In this document: piece after piece, positions 49,524-58,688 of the stretch
How the letters are laid out: each line of letters begins with the position of its first letter
How positions within the stretch are numbered: position 1 is the first letter of the stretch
Assembly (NCBI RefSeq): GCF_003711105.1
Contig: NZ_CP023865.1
Coordinates: forward strand, 6,044,501-6,108,500
Length of the DNA stretch: 64,000 nucleotides
Reading direction: 5' to 3'
Source: Actinoplanes teichomyceticus ATCC 31121
GTDB taxonomy: Bacteria; Actinomycetota; Actinomycetes; Mycobacteriales; Micromonosporaceae
The notes under the pieces: model-generated
The model's input: only the letters and a program-made list of their open reading frames with translations
Told to the model about the DNA's origin: nothing
Database searches by the model: none
Position numbers and translations under genes: made by a program

Positions 49524-50738
49524 GTGACCGCGACCCCCACCACCGAACCTCAAGTGCGTGACGTGCCACGACGGGCGCTGCTCGTCGTGGTGCTCGGCCT
49601 GATCACGGCGATCGGGCCGTTGTCGCTGGACATGTACCTGCCCGCGCTGCCCGAGATCGCCGGTGACCTGCGGGTGCCGGCCGGTCAGGTGCAGCTGTCA
49701 CTGACCGCGTGCCTGATCGGCCTGGCCCTGGGGCAGTTCGTGTTCGGACCGCTCAGCGACCGGTGGGGACGCCGGCGGCCGGTGCTGGTGGGCGTCCTGG
49801 CGTACGCGGGCCTGTCATTTCTGATCGCTCTGGCGCCCTCGGCGCCGGTCCTGAGCGGTCTGCGTCTCCTGCAGGGGGTGGCCGGCGGGGTCGGCGTCGT
49901 GGTCGCCCGTGCGGTGGTGCGGGACCTGAGCTCCGGGGTGGGCGCGGCACGGCTGTTCGGGGCGTTGACGCTGATCTTCGGGGTGGCCCCGATCGCGGCG
50001 CCCAGTCTGGGCAGCGTGGTGCTGCGGACGGCCTCCTGGCAGGGAATCTTCGTGGCGCTCGGGGTGATCGGGCTGCTGCTCGCCGTACTGGTGCTGGCCG
50101 GGCTGCCGGAGACCCTGCCACCGGAGCGGCGCGCCTCCGGCGGGCTGCGCGCGCTGGCCGGGACGGCGCGGACGCTCTTCACCGACCGGGTGTTCCTCGG
50201 GTACGCGCTGGCGCAGGCGTTCGCGTTCGCGGCGATGTTCGGATACATCGCCGGGTCGAGTTTCGTGCTGCAGGACGGGTACGGCCTCTCCCCCACCGTC
50301 TACAGCCTGCTGTTCGGGGCGAACGCGGTCGGTCTGACCCTGCTCAGCCAGGCCAACGGCGCGCTGCTGGGCCGGTGGCGCCTGGGCACGATGCTCGCCG
50401 CCGGTCTGGTGTTGCAGACCGCTGCGGGCGCGCTGGCGCTGCTCGGCGCCGCCCTGCAGAGCCTGATCGTGCTCACCGTGGGCCTGTTCCTGCTGGTCAC
50501 CGCGATGGGCCTGATCCTGCCGAACACCGCGGCGCTGGCCCTGGACCGCTACCCGGGACATGCCGGCTCGGCGGCGGCCCTGCTCGGCGGCGCCCAGTCG
50601 GTGATCGGCGCGGTGGCGGCGCCGCTGGTCGGGCTGGGCGCGGCCGGTCACGGCGTACCGATGACGGCGGTGATGCTGGGCTTCGCGGCCGCCGCGCTGA
50701 TCGCGACCGCGACCCTGACCCGCCGCACACCACACTGA
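49524..50738 (+). CDS. Bcr/CflA-type MFS multidrug efflux transporter
   Basis: A 404-residue major-facilitator protein with twelve predicted membrane helices, most like the DHA1 drug:proton antiporters of the Bcr/CflA group. The first helix has the group signature GPLSLDMYLPALPEIAGDL; motif A in loop 2-3 is PLSDRWGRRRPVLVG; helix 4-5 has the R-D pair in VARAVVRDLSSG. Substrate unknown. GTG 49524 is selected from the -10-like box and from the point where membrane topology begins. It lies on the plus strand inside the aro cluster, flanked by repeats on both sides, which suggests a later insertion. Confidence 0.93.
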   Translation: MTATPTTEPQVRDVPRRALLVVVLGLITAIGPLSLDMYLPALPEIAGDLRVPAGQVQLSLTACLIGLALGQFVFGPLSDRWGRRRPVLVGVLAYAGLSFLIALAPSAPVLSGLRLLQGVAGGVGVVVARAVVRDLSSGVGAARLFGALTLIFGVAPIAAPSLGSVVLRTASWQGIFVALGVIGLLLAVLVLAGLPETLPPERRASGGLRALAGTARTLFTDRVFLGYALAQAFAFAAMFGYIAGSSFVLQDGYGLSPTVYSLLFGANAVGLTLLSQANGALLGRWRLGTMLAAGLVLQTAAGALALLGAALQSLIVLTVGLFLLVTAMGLILPNTAALALDRYPGHAGSAAALLGGAQSVIGAVAAPLVGLGAAGHGVPMTAVMLGFAAAALIATATLTRRTPH

Positions 50739-50849
50739 ACGCCGCGCGGCGCACGCACCACGGCCCGGACACGGGGCGCACCGTAGCGGGGCGCTCGGCG
50801 CGGCACGGGACACACGCGGGGCGCGGGAGACGCGCGGGGCCGGGCCCGT

Positions 50850-50907
50850 GAGACCGGCGGGGCGCGGGAGACAACCGGGGCCGGGGAGACCGGCGGGGCG
50901 CGGGAGA
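50850..50907. repeat. 22-bp direct repeat, 36-bp period, in the transporter-aroE gap
   Basis: GAGACCGGCGGGGCGCGGGA with two following bases occurs at 50850-50871 and again at 50886-50907. The whole 206-bp gap is extremely G-rich on the plus strand (GGGGCGCGGGAGA variants) and contains no gene. Confidence 0.75.
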
Positions 50908-50944
50908 GGGGCGCGGCGCGGGGCGACTCCGCGCGGCGCGGCGG

Positions 50945-51808
50945 TCAGCGGCTGCGGACGGCCTCGTCGAGGGCGGCCCGCATGGCGTCCTCCGGCGCCT
51001 CGGCCACCCCGGTGAACTGCTCGAACTGGCTCAGCGCCTGGGCCAGCAGCAGGTCCAGCCCGGAGACCACGGGAAGCTCCGCGGCCGTCGCGGCGGCGGC
51101 CAGCGGGGTCGGCCACGGGTCGTAGAGCGCGTCGAACAGCACCGTCCCGGCCCGCCAGGCGACCTCGCCGGCCAGGTGGTCGGCGGCACCCTTGGGAACC
51201 GTGGAGATCACCGCGTCGGCGTCGAAAGCGGCCGGCGCGTCGGCCCAGGCCACGCCCTCGATCCGGAGGCCGAGCGCCCCGGCGACCGGCTCCAGTTCGG
51301 CGCGCGCCTGCGGCCGGCGGGTGACCACGGTGACGGCCTCGGCGCCCAGCTCGGCCGCGGCGGCCAGGGCGGCCCGCGCGGTGCCGCCGCCACCGAGCAC
51401 GGTGATCCGCGGGGGCGCCTCCTTGGCGGCGTGCCGGCCGGTGCCGGCGCCCAGGCCGGCCTCGCGCAGCACCCGGACCATGCCGGGCACGTCGGTGTTG
51501 TCGGCGTGCCAGCCGTCCGCCTGGCGGACCAGCGTGTTGGCCACCCCGGCGGCGATCGCGACCGGTGTCGCCGAGGTGGCCAGCCGGATCGCGGCCTCCT
51601 TCAGCGGCATGGTGAGCGACAGGCCGGCCCACTCCGGGCCGAGTCCGGCGACGAGGTCGGACAGCTCGGACTCGGCGCACTCGATCGCGTCGTAGGTCCA
51701 GCCGGTCAGGCCGGCGGCGGCGAACCCGGCCCGGTGGATCACCGGGGAGAGCGAGTGGGCGATCGGCTTGCCGAGGACGGCTGCCCGCCGCGGGCTGGTG
51801 GTCTGCAC
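50945..51808 (-). CDS. aroE: Shikimate dehydrogenase
   Basis: A 287-residue NADPH-dependent reductase of 3-dehydroshikimate. The substrate domain has AAVLGKPIAHSLSPVIHRAG (shikimate-binding S-x-S) and LSLTMPLKEAAIRLA with the catalytic Lys. The nucleotide domain has VLGGGGTARAALAAAAELG, and NTDVPGM is the catalytic Asp region. All residues are intact. It has its own promoter-like box upstream (51854-51859) and is separated from mltG by 107 bases. Its usual neighbour aroC lies beyond the MFS gene. Confidence 0.96.
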   Translation of the reverse strand: MQTTSPRRAAVLGKPIAHSLSPVIHRAGFAAAGLTGWTYDAIECAESELSDLVAGLGPEWAGLSLTMPLKEAAIRLATSATPVAIAAGVANTLVRQADGWHADNTDVPGMVRVLREAGLGAGTGRHAAKEAPPRITVLGGGGTARAALAAAAELGAEAVTVVTRRPQARAELEPVAGALGLRIEGVAWADAPAAFDADAVISTVPKGAADHLAGEVAWRAGTVLFDALYDPWPTPLAAAATAAELPVVSGLDLLLAQALSQFEQFTGVAEAPEDAMRAALDEAVRSR

Positions 51809-51853
51809 AGCGGTCCCGTCCCTGTAGGTGTCGTGGAGAACCTTGCGGACCGC

Positions 51854-51859
51854 ATTTTA
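51854..51859 (-). promoter_or_regulatory. Putative -10 box upstream of aroE
   Basis: The minus strand reads TAAAAT in an otherwise GC-rich gap, 45 bases before the aroE GTG. No clear -35 box. Confidence 0.4.
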
Positions 51860-51915
51860 ACTATTCCGCGGGCCGGCGGGTCCGCACCCGTGCCGGCGCG
51901 GGGCCGGATGTCCAC

Positions 51916-53106
51916 TCAGCACAGCGGGATGCCGTTGCGGCAGGCCAGCTCGGTGTTGCGCTGATGGTCGGCGCCGGTCTTGCCGTACGCCATGGTCCCG
52001 GCCGTGTCCACGCTGATGAAGAAGTAGTACGGGAAGTTGCCGGTCGGGCTCATCGCGCCCTTGAGCGCGGCCCGGCCGGGGTTGCCGATCGGCCCCGGCG
52101 GCAGGCCCGGCTTGTCGTGCGTGTTGTACGGGTTGTTCGGATTGTGCAGTTCCGACTGCGTCAGGTCCTCGGACGCCTTGGTCTTCTTGCCGGTGATCCG
52201 CAGCCAGTAGTTGACCGTGCTGTCCAGTCCCAGGCAGTGGCAGTCGAATTCCCCGTACGCCCGGTTGTAGATCACCCGGGACACCTTCGGCATGTCCTCG
52301 TCCTTGAGCGCCTCGGCCTGCGCGATCGACGCCACGATCAGCGCCTCGTACGGCGTGATCCCCCCGCGCGCCTTCCGCACCGTCGGGGCGAACTCCAGCT
52401 GCTCCATCTCCGCGTTGAAGTTCGCGATGATCGTCTTGAGCACGCCGGTGGCGTCGGCCTTCGGCGACAGCTCGTACGTCGCCGGGTAGAGAAATCCCTC
52501 GATGTCGCTGCGGTTCACCTTCTTGCCGTCCGAGCGGGTGAACCAGGACTCGTCGAGCCCCAGCGCGACCGGATCCTTCGCGGCCTCGCGGAACTCGGCG
52601 ACCGGGATCCGGGTGGCCTCCGACAGCTTCTGGAAGGTCTGCTGGTACGTCAGGCCCTCGGGCAGGGTGACCTTGGTGACCCAGCGGCTCTTCGGGTCCA
52701 GCATCAGGTCGAGCGCATCGCTCGCCCGCATCTCGACCCGGAGCCTGTACCAGCCGGCCTGGATGTTCTTGCTGCGGGTGTTGTCCTTGGCGGCGGCGAC
52801 GAAGGCGTCCGCCGAGGCGACCACCTTCCGCTGGTACAGCGTGTTGCCGATCTCCGTGGCGGACTGACCGCTCTTGATCTCCACGATCGCCTCGGCGCCC
52901 CCGGGGCCGGGATAGTCCTCGTCGGTGAAGATGCCCTTCACCTTCGTGTACGCGAGCCACCCGCCGCCGGCCAGCAGGCCGAGCAGGACCAGCGTGAGGA
53001 AGAAGGCGACGGCCGAACGGCCACCACGCCCGCGGGCCCGGCGTCCCGGCGCGTCCGGTTTCGCCTGCCCCTCCTCCTCCAGCACCGCATCCAGATCGTC
53101 GAGCAT
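51916..53106 (-). CDS. mltG: MltG-family endolytic murein transglycosylase, copy 1
   Basis: A 396-residue membrane-anchored enzyme of the YceG/MltG family, which cuts nascent glycan strands near the membrane. It has a short cytoplasmic N-terminus, one membrane helix (about 33-53), a LysM-like domain (about 70-130), then the catalytic domain with EGLTYQQTFQKLSEAT, GFLYPATYELSP and VASIAQAEALKDEDMPKVSRVIYNR. The family's invariant Glu corresponds to E265. Unusual features are a C-H-C pair (FDCHCLGLDSTVNY) and a C-terminal pair (LACRNGIPLC), absent from typical MltG and likely disulfides. The ATG is preceded by GGAGG. The next gene upstream is a paralogue. Confidence 0.93.
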   Translation of the reverse strand: MLDDLDAVLEEEGQAKPDAPGRRARGRGGRSAVAFFLTLVLLGLLAGGGWLAYTKVKGIFTDEDYPGPGGAEAIVEIKSGQSATEIGNTLYQRKVVASADAFVAAAKDNTRSKNIQAGWYRLRVEMRASDALDLMLDPKSRWVTKVTLPEGLTYQQTFQKLSEATRIPVAEFREAAKDPVALGLDESWFTRSDGKKVNRSDIEGFLYPATYELSPKADATGVLKTIIANFNAEMEQLEFAPTVRKARGGITPYEALIVASIAQAEALKDEDMPKVSRVIYNRAYGEFDCHCLGLDSTVNYWLRITGKKTKASEDLTQSELHNPNNPYNTHDKPGLPPGPIGNPGRAALKGAMSPTGNFPYYFFISVDTAGTMAYGKTGADHQRNTELACRNGIPLC

Positions 53107-53200
53107 TGTCGCCTCCGATACGCATCCAGCATGCCAGGCCCCGGCTGGAACTACGTCGCGAAGGGTGCCACGGATCGACCGCCGGCGCTACCTCACGACA

Positions 53201-53233
53201 GCGGCCGGCCGGATCGATGTCCCGGCCGGCCGC
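53201..53233 (-). terminator. 12-bp perfect hairpin between the two mltG genes
   Basis: Arms 53201-53212 and 53222-53233 (GCGGCCGGCCGG and complement) with a nine-base loop, 15 bases after the stop of the second mltG copy. No U-run follows. It suggests partial termination, so copy 1 may have its own promoter in the 142-bp gap. Confidence 0.6.
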
Positions 53234-53248
53234 GTCGACGCCAATCGC

Positions 53249-54445
53249 TCAGTTGTTACAGATAGGGATGCCGTTCTTGCAGGCGAGTCGCCGGTTCTTC
53301 TCGTGGTCGTCGTTGGTCTTACCGAACGCCGTCGTGCCCTTCTTGTCCACGGTCAAGAAGAAGAAGTAATCATTCTTCGGGGGATTCATCGCACCCTTCA
53401 GCGCGTCCTCCCCGGGGCTGCTGATCGGGCCGATCGCCATGCCCGGCACGTTGTACCGGTACGGGTTGTCCTCGCCGTGCAGCTCGTCCACCCGCAGTTT
53501 GTCCGAGGATTTCGCGTCCTTGCCGGTGATCCGCAGCCAGTAGTTGACCGTGCTGTCCAGCTGCAGGCAGCTGCACGGGAAATCGCCGGTGTAGGCGCGG
53601 TTGTAGAGCACCCGCACGACCGGCCCCATGTCCTCCGGCAGCAGCGCCTCCACCTGCGTGATCGAGGCCGCCACCAGCGCCTCGTACGGCGAGATGTTGA
53701 GGTCGGCGAGATTGGTGCGCACCTGGTCGACGAAGTCGAGCTTCTCCATCTCGGCGTTGAAGTTCTTGATGATCATCTGGAGGATCGAGGTGGCCGTGGC
53801 CTTCTCCGGGATGTCATAGGTGGCCGGGTAGAGGAAGCCCTCGATGTCGGTCTTGTCCACCTTCTTGCCGTCGTTGCGCTTGAACCACAGCGCCGGCACA
53901 CCGAGCTTCTGCGGGTCCTTGGCGGCCTTCTTGAACTCCGCGACCGGGATCTTGGTCGCCTTGGACAGCAGCTCGAAGATCTGCAGCGAGATGACACCCT
54001 CCGGGATGGTCACCCGGTTGGCGTCCAGGTTCGCCCGGTCGAGCAGCATGGCCAGCGCGTCGGTCGCCTTCATCTCCTTGCGGAGCTTGTAGGATCCGAC
54101 CTGGATGCCCGAACTCTTCGGGTCGTCCTTGGCGGCGTCGATGAACGCCTCGGCGCTCTTCACCACGCCCAGCTTGTACAACGTGTTGCCGATGTCGGTC
54201 GCGGTGTCGCCGGACTTCACCTCGACGATGGCCGAGCCGGTGCCCGGACCGGCGTAGTCCTCGGCGGTGAAGAAGCCGCGCACCTTGTCGAAACCGAGGT
54301 AGGCGCCGCCGCCCAGGGCGGCGAACAGCAAGAGGACCAGGGTGAAGGCCATCAGCGTACGGCCGCGGCCACCCGCCTTGCGATGCCGCCACCGGCCGCG
54401 GTCCGCGGTCCCCTCGAACGCGAGATCCAGGTCGTCGTCGATCAA
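53249..54445 (-). CDS. mltG: MltG-family endolytic murein transglycosylase, copy 2
   Basis: A 398-residue paralogue of the preceding protein, colinear with it over nearly the whole length. It has a membrane helix at about 31-51, LysM-like domain, GFLYPATYDIPEKATA and AASITQVEALLPEDMGPVVR with the invariant Glu at 266. It keeps the extra cysteines (FPCSCLQLDSTVNY; LACKNGIPICNN). The start is a TTG directly after the ruvX stop (TAATTG), supported by GGAGG nine bases upstream; no ATG or GTG is available before the membrane helix. Most actinobacteria have a single mltG between ruvX and aroE, so this looks like a local duplication followed by divergence. Confidence 0.92.
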   Translation of the reverse strand: MIDDDLDLAFEGTADRGRWRHRKAGGRGRTLMAFTLVLLLFAALGGGAYLGFDKVRGFFTAEDYAGPGTGSAIVEVKSGDTATDIGNTLYKLGVVKSAEAFIDAAKDDPKSSGIQVGSYKLRKEMKATDALAMLLDRANLDANRVTIPEGVISLQIFELLSKATKIPVAEFKKAAKDPQKLGVPALWFKRNDGKKVDKTDIEGFLYPATYDIPEKATATSILQMIIKNFNAEMEKLDFVDQVRTNLADLNISPYEALVAASITQVEALLPEDMGPVVRVLYNRAYTGDFPCSCLQLDSTVNYWLRITGKDAKSSDKLRVDELHGEDNPYRYNVPGMAIGPISSPGEDALKGAMNPPKNDYFFFLTVDKKGTTAFGKTNDDHEKNRRLACKNGIPICNN

Positions 54446-54907
54446 TTAAGTCTGCCTCCGCTGCGCGTCCAGCCAGCCCTGCAGGATCTCCACGGCGGCC
54501 GCCTGATCCACGACCGCCCGCTGCCGACGCCCGCGAACGCCCCGCTCGCTCAGCCTCCGGCTGGCGACGACGGTCGACATCCGCTCGTCGGAGAGCACGA
54601 CCGGCCGTGGCGCGAGGACCGCGCCGAGCCGTTCCGCGTACGCCCGGACGTGGCCGGCCGCCACGCCCTCGCGCCCGTTGAGCGCGACCGGGAGCCCCAC
54701 GACGACCTCCACGGCCTCGTGCTCCTCCGCCAGCCGGACCAGCTCCGCCATGTCGGCCGGCACGGTGTCCGCACCGGCCTGCTGGTCCCGCGCCACGGTC
54801 GCGACCGGGCTGGCCAGGATCCCGTCCGGATCGCACTTGGCGACCCCGACGCGCACCTGCCCGACGTCCACGCCGAGCCGCACCCCCCGGGTGAAGCGGT
54901 GCGTCAC
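54446..54907 (-). CDS. ruvX: Putative pre-16S rRNA nuclease / Holliday junction resolvase-like YqgF
   Basis: A 153-residue RNase H-fold nuclease of the YqgF family, which matures the 5' end of 16S rRNA in E. coli. The acidic active-site residues are in RLGVDVGQVRVGVAKCDPDG (Asp), LSDERMSTVVASRRL (Glu) and VVDQAAAVEILQGWL (Asp). GTG 54907 (VTHRFTRGVRLGVDVG) is preferred over a TTG at 54955 because GGGGAAG precedes it. alaS is upstream and mltG downstream, the common order. Confidence 0.94.
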   Translation of the reverse strand: MTHRFTRGVRLGVDVGQVRVGVAKCDPDGILASPVATVARDQQAGADTVPADMAELVRLAEEHEAVEVVVGLPVALNGREGVAAGHVRAYAERLGAVLAPRPVVLSDERMSTVVASRRLSERGVRGRRQRAVVDQAAAVEILQGWLDAQRRQT

Positions 54908-54981
54908 GCTCTTCCCCTGCACACCAGCAAAGCGCGTCTCCTTGTCCCCGAACAAGCATCCCTGACGCGAAGTGCACCCCT

Positions 54982-54997
54982 ATCGATTTAAATCGAT
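54982..54997. promoter_or_regulatory. 16-bp perfect AT-rich palindrome between alaS and ruvX
   Basis: ATCGATTTAAATCGAT is a perfect palindrome of two ATCGAT units around TTTA, in a region otherwise well above average GC. It lies about 75 bases upstream of the ruvX start and 95 bases past the alaS terminator, where a ruvX-mltG promoter or operator is expected. Confidence 0.55.
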
Positions 54998-55087
54998 CAA
55001 GGCTCACGATCGCGGGCAAAGCTTAACCGCTGAGCACGCCGATACGACGCCCCCCTATGGTCCCGCCGGTAATCCCCAAGAGAAAGG

Positions 55088-55117
55088 AAAGGATCCGTCG
55101 CGCAGTGCGACGGATCC
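55088..55117 (-). terminator. Intrinsic terminator of alaS
   Basis: An 11-bp stem, GGATCCGTCGC (55091-55101) with 55107-55117, five-base loop, followed on the minus strand by TTTCCTTTC. It starts about 48 bases after the alaS stop, so alaS and ruvX-mltG are separate transcripts. Confidence 0.88.
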
Positions 55118-55164
55118 CTCACCTGTCACTCGCGGGAATGACGTTCCGGCGGCGCCACCGGAGC

Positions 55165-57846
55165 TCAGCTCGCCTCGGACAGCGCCTTCTCGATCGCCGT
55201 CAGCAGGTTGGCCGCCTCGCTCGCCGGCACGCCGCCGCCCTGCGCCAGGTCGGCGCTGCCGCCGCCACGGCCGGACAGCGCGCCTCGGACCAGATCGGCC
55301 GCGGACAGGCCCCGGCTCTTCGCCGCCGCGTTGATCGCCACGATCAGCGACGCCTTGCCACCCGAGCGGCCGGTCACCGCGACCACCGCCGGACGCGCCT
55401 GGTCGATCTTGCCGCGGATCTCCTGGGCCAGCGTGCGCACGTCGTTGCCGGCCGCGCCCTCCGGCGCCTCGGTGCCCACGTACGCCACCCCGCGCAGGTC
55501 CTTGGCCTGGCCGGCCAGCGCGGCCGCACCGCCCAGCACCATCTGCGCGCGCAGCTTCTCCAGCTCCTTCTCCGCGTCGCGCAGCGCCGTGACGGTCTGC
55601 TCGACCCGGTCGGCGACCTGGTCGCCGGGCACCCGGAACAGGTCGGCCAGGCGGGACACCAGCAGGTGCTCGCGGGCCAGGAAGCCGAACGCGTCGATGC
55701 CGACCAGCGCCTCCACCCGGCGCACACCGGAGCCGATCGACGACTCGGTGAGAATCTTCACCAGGCCGAGCTGACCGGAGCGCGCCACGTGGGTGCCACC
55801 GCACAGCTCGCGGGCGTAGTCACCGACCTCGACGACCCGGACCTCGTCGCCGTACTTCTCGCCGAACAGCGCCATCGCACCGAGCCGGCGCGCCTCCTCC
55901 TGCGAGGTGACGAACGCGTTGACCTCCAGGTCACGCAGCAGCACCTCGTTGATCTGCTGCTCGACGTCGAAGAGCACCGACGGGTTGACCGCGCCCGGGG
56001 TGTGGAAGTCGAACCGCAGCCGGCCCGGGGCGTTCAGCGAGCCCGCCTGGGTGGCCGACTCGCCGAGGAAGTTGCGCATGGTCTGGTGGACCAGGTGCGT
56101 CGCGGTGTGCGAACGGGAGATCGCCTTCCGGCGGGTCACGTCGATCTCCGCCAGGCCGCTCTCCCCGGCGCGCACCTCACCGCGGATCACCCGCACCTTG
56201 TGCACGATCAGGCCGGGGATCGGCTGCTGGACGTCGACCACCTCGAGCTGGCCGCTGCCCACCTTGATCACGCCGGTGTCGGCCTGCTGGCCACCACCCT
56301 CGGCGTAGAACGGGGTGGTGTCCAGCACCAGCTCGACGAAGTCGCCCTCGCCGGCCACCTCGACCCGGCCCTTGTCGGTGATCAGCGCCCGGACCCGGGA
56401 CTCACGGGAGATCTCCTGGTACCCGGTGAACTCCACGGAACCGCCCGCGTCCAGCGCGGAACGGTACGCCGACAGGTCGGCGTGGCCGGTCTTGCGCGCC
56501 GCCGCGTCCGCCTTCGCCCGCGCCCGCTGGTCGGCCATCAGGCGGCGGAAGCCCTCCTGGTCGACCTGCAAGCCCTGCTCCTGCGCGATCTCCAGGGTCA
56601 GATCGATCGGGAAACCGTACGTGTCGTGCAGCTGGAACGCCTTGTCCCCGGAGAGCTGCCGCGCGCCCGCCGACTTGGTCTCGGTGATCGCGGTGTCCAG
56701 GATCGTGGTGCCCGCGCGCAGCGTGGAGAGGAAGGCGTCCTCCTCCGCGTACGCGTACGTGGAGATCCGGCCGAACTCCTCGGCGAGCTCCGGGTACGAC
56801 GGGGACATGCAGTCACGCGCGATCGGCAGCAGCTCCGGCAGCGCCGGCCCCTGCCAGCCGAGCAGGCGGATCGCCCGGATCGCCCGGCGCATGATCCGGC
56901 GCAGCACGTAGCCACGGCCCTCGTTCGACGGCACGATGCCGTCACCGATCAGCATCAGCGAGGTGCGCACGTGGTCGGCGATCACCCGCAGGCGTACGTC
57001 GTCCGGGTGGCTCTGGTTCGCGGCGTGACCGGAGTGCGCGCCGTACTTCTTGCCGGTCATCTCGGCCGCGCGGGCCAGGATCGGGCGGACCTCGTCGATC
57101 TCGTACAGGTTGTCGACGCCCTGCAGGATCGACGCGATGCGCTCCAGGCCCATGCCCGTGTCGATGTTCTGCTTCGGCAGGTCACCGACGATCCGGAACT
57201 CCTCCTTCGACTTCACGTCGGTGATCTCGTGCTGCATGAAGACCAGGTTCCAGAACTCCAGGTACCGGTCCTCGTCGACCTCCGGGCCGCCCTCGCGGCC
57301 GTAGTCCGGCCCGCGGTCGTAGTACAGCTCCGAGCACGGGCCGGCCGGGCCGGGGATGCCCATCGACCAGAAGTTGTCCTTCTTGCCGCGGCGCACGATC
57401 CGCTCCGCCGGCAGGCCGGTCTGCTTCCAGATCTCGATGGCCTCGTCGTCGTCGAGGTAGACGGTCGCCCAGATCCGCTCCGGGTCCAGGCCGAAGCCGC
57501 CCTGCTCGACCGGCTTGGTGGACAGCTCCCAGGCCAGCGGGATCGCGCCCGACTTGAAGTAGTCGCCGAACGAGAAGTTACCGTTCATCTGGAAGAACGT
57601 GCCGTGCCGGCTGGTCTTGCCGACCTCGTCGATGTCCGGCGTCCGGATGCACTTCTGCACGCTCGCCGCCCGCTGGTACGGCGGGGTCCGCTGGCCGAGG
57701 AAGAACGGCACGAACTGCACCATGCCGGCGTTGATGAACAGCAGGTTGGGGTCGTCGATGGCCGGCAGCGGGGCACTCGGGACCACCGTGTGCCCGTTGG
57801 CCTCGAAATGCGCCAGAAAGCGCCGTTTGACTTCCGCCGTCTTCAT
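55165..57846 (-). CDS. alaS: Alanine--tRNA ligase
   Basis: An 893-residue class II synthetase. The catalytic domain begins [20 protein letters not shown] and has [15 protein letters not shown], motif 2 around [20 protein letters not shown], and the anticodon-independent tRNA recognition region. The editing domain has both zinc motifs, SHTATHLVH (H-x3-H) and CGGTH (C-x3-H), and the C-terminal C-Ala domain contains the [15 protein letters not shown] glycine-rich region. Intact length. The ATG overlaps the stop of the DUF6167 gene (ATGA), so it is translated from an operon that starts further upstream. Confidence 0.98.
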   Translation of the reverse strand: MKTAEVKRRFLAHFEANGHTVVPSAPLPAIDDPNLLFINAGMVQFVPFFLGQRTPPYQRAASVQKCIRTPDIDEVGKTSRHGTFFQMNGNFSFGDYFKSGAIPLAWELSTKPVEQGGFGLDPERIWATVYLDDDEAIEIWKQTGLPAERIVRRGKKDNFWSMGIPGPAGPCSELYYDRGPDYGREGGPEVDEDRYLEFWNLVFMQHEITDVKSKEEFRIVGDLPKQNIDTGMGLERIASILQGVDNLYEIDEVRPILARAAEMTGKKYGAHSGHAANQSHPDDVRLRVIADHVRTSLMLIGDGIVPSNEGRGYVLRRIMRRAIRAIRLLGWQGPALPELLPIARDCMSPSYPELAEEFGRISTYAYAEEDAFLSTLRAGTTILDTAITETKSAGARQLSGDKAFQLHDTYGFPIDLTLEIAQEQGLQVDQEGFRRLMADQRARAKADAAARKTGHADLSAYRSALDAGGSVEFTGYQEISRESRVRALITDKGRVEVAGEGDFVELVLDTTPFYAEGGGQQADTGVIKVGSGQLEVVDVQQPIPGLIVHKVRVIRGEVRAGESGLAEIDVTRRKAISRSHTATHLVHQTMRNFLGESATQAGSLNAPGRLRFDFHTPGAVNPSVLFDVEQQINEVLLRDLEVNAFVTSQEEARRLGAMALFGEKYGDEVRVVEVGDYARELCGGTHVARSGQLGLVKILTESSIGSGVRRVEALVGIDAFGFLAREHLLVSRLADLFRVPGDQVADRVEQTVTALRDAEKELEKLRAQMVLGGAAALAGQAKDLRGVAYVGTEAPEGAAGNDVRTLAQEIRGKIDQARPAVVAVTGRSGGKASLIVAINAAAKSRGLSAADLVRGALSGRGGGSADLAQGGGVPASEAANLLTAIEKALSEAS

Positions 57847-58133
57847 CGAATTCCTCCCTGCGAGCCGGGCTGCGTGTCGTCGCGCAGCTCGGCGAATGTG
57901 TCCTCGTACAGCTCCCCCGCGGCGAACGCCTCGTGGATCTGTTGTTCCCGCTCGGCCATGCCGTCGCGGACGTCTTCCACGAAGCTACGCATCGACTCGA
58001 CGAGCCCGCCAGCGGATTGCGAGAGCGACGTGGCGATCCCGGTCGGGGTGAACTCCTCGGCCTTGCGGGTCAGCTTGCGGACGACGAGAGCGCCGACGGC
58101 CAGGCCGACACCGAGCCAGAGCAGGCGTTTCAT
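57843..58133 (-). CDS. DUF6167-type small membrane protein
   Basis: A 96-residue protein with an N-terminal helix [17 protein letters not shown] that is either a membrane anchor or an uncleaved signal, then a charged helical part ([40 protein letters not shown]). It matches a family of unknown function that accompanies alaS and a DUF948 protein in Micromonosporaceae and Streptomyces. ATG 58133 is chosen; the upstream frame extends into the gap. Its last bases overlap the alaS ATG. A link between tRNA charging and the membrane is not implied by the sequence. Confidence 0.85.
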   Translation of the reverse strand: MKRLLWLGVGLAVGALVVRKLTRKAEEFTPTGIATSLSQSAGGLVESMRSFVEDVRDGMAEREQQIHEAFAAGELYEDTFAELRDDTQPGSQGGIR

Positions 58134-58161
58134 GGCGACGATTCCTCTTTCCCCGGGTGGC

Positions 58162-58611
58162 TCAGCGACCGGACCTGCGGCGCTGCTTGATCGCGGCGCG
58201 GACCTCACGGTCCTCCTCGGCGTGCCGGCGAGCGGCGGCGGCCTTGCGCAGGCCGTACCCGAAGGACGCGACCTTGACCAGCGGATTCGCGGCGGCTGCG
58301 GAGACCACGGTGACCAGGTTGGCGACGTTCGCGGTGACGTGCTGCGCGTGCTCGGTCATCGTGTCGACCTTGGCGAGCTGCAGGTTCACGCCGTCCAAAG
58401 AGACCTGCACCTGACCGAGCGCGGTGTTCACATTCTCCACCGTGGTGTTCACGTTGCCGAGCAACGGACCGGTGCGGTCGGTCACCTCGTTGATGGCCCG
58501 GGTCGCGGCGTCCACGGTGCGCCCCAGCTTCAGGATCGGCACGGCGAGCAGAACGACGAGCATCAGGAATGCGCCCGCCGCAATCAGACCAGCGATTTCT
58601 CCGGGGTTCAT
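58162..58611 (-). CDS. DUF948-family membrane protein
   Basis: A 149-residue protein with one N-terminal membrane helix (IAGLIAAGAFLMLVVLLAVP) and a long amphipathic helix with heptad-like spacing and repeated NVNT/ALGQVQ segments (about 35-100), typical of DUF948. A basic C-terminus (AAAARRHAEEDREVRAAIKQ-RRR) follows. ATG 58611 has AAGGAG at the correct distance. Probably a coiled-coil anchored at the cytoplasmic membrane, function unknown. It lies between the large repetitive protein and the DUF6167 gene. Confidence 0.87.
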   Translation of the reverse strand: MNPGEIAGLIAAGAFLMLVVLLAVPILKLGRTVDAATRAINEVTDRTGPLLGNVNTTVENVNTALGQVQVSLDGVNLQLAKVDTMTEHAQHVTANVANLVTVVSAAAANPLVKVASFGYGLRKAAAARRHAEEDREVRAAIKQRRRSGR

Positions 58612-58688
58612 GTAGCGCGTCTCCTTCGGGTGGTCACGTAACGGCGGGGACAACGTGCAGACCCTACCGTCCGTGACCACCGCGCGCG

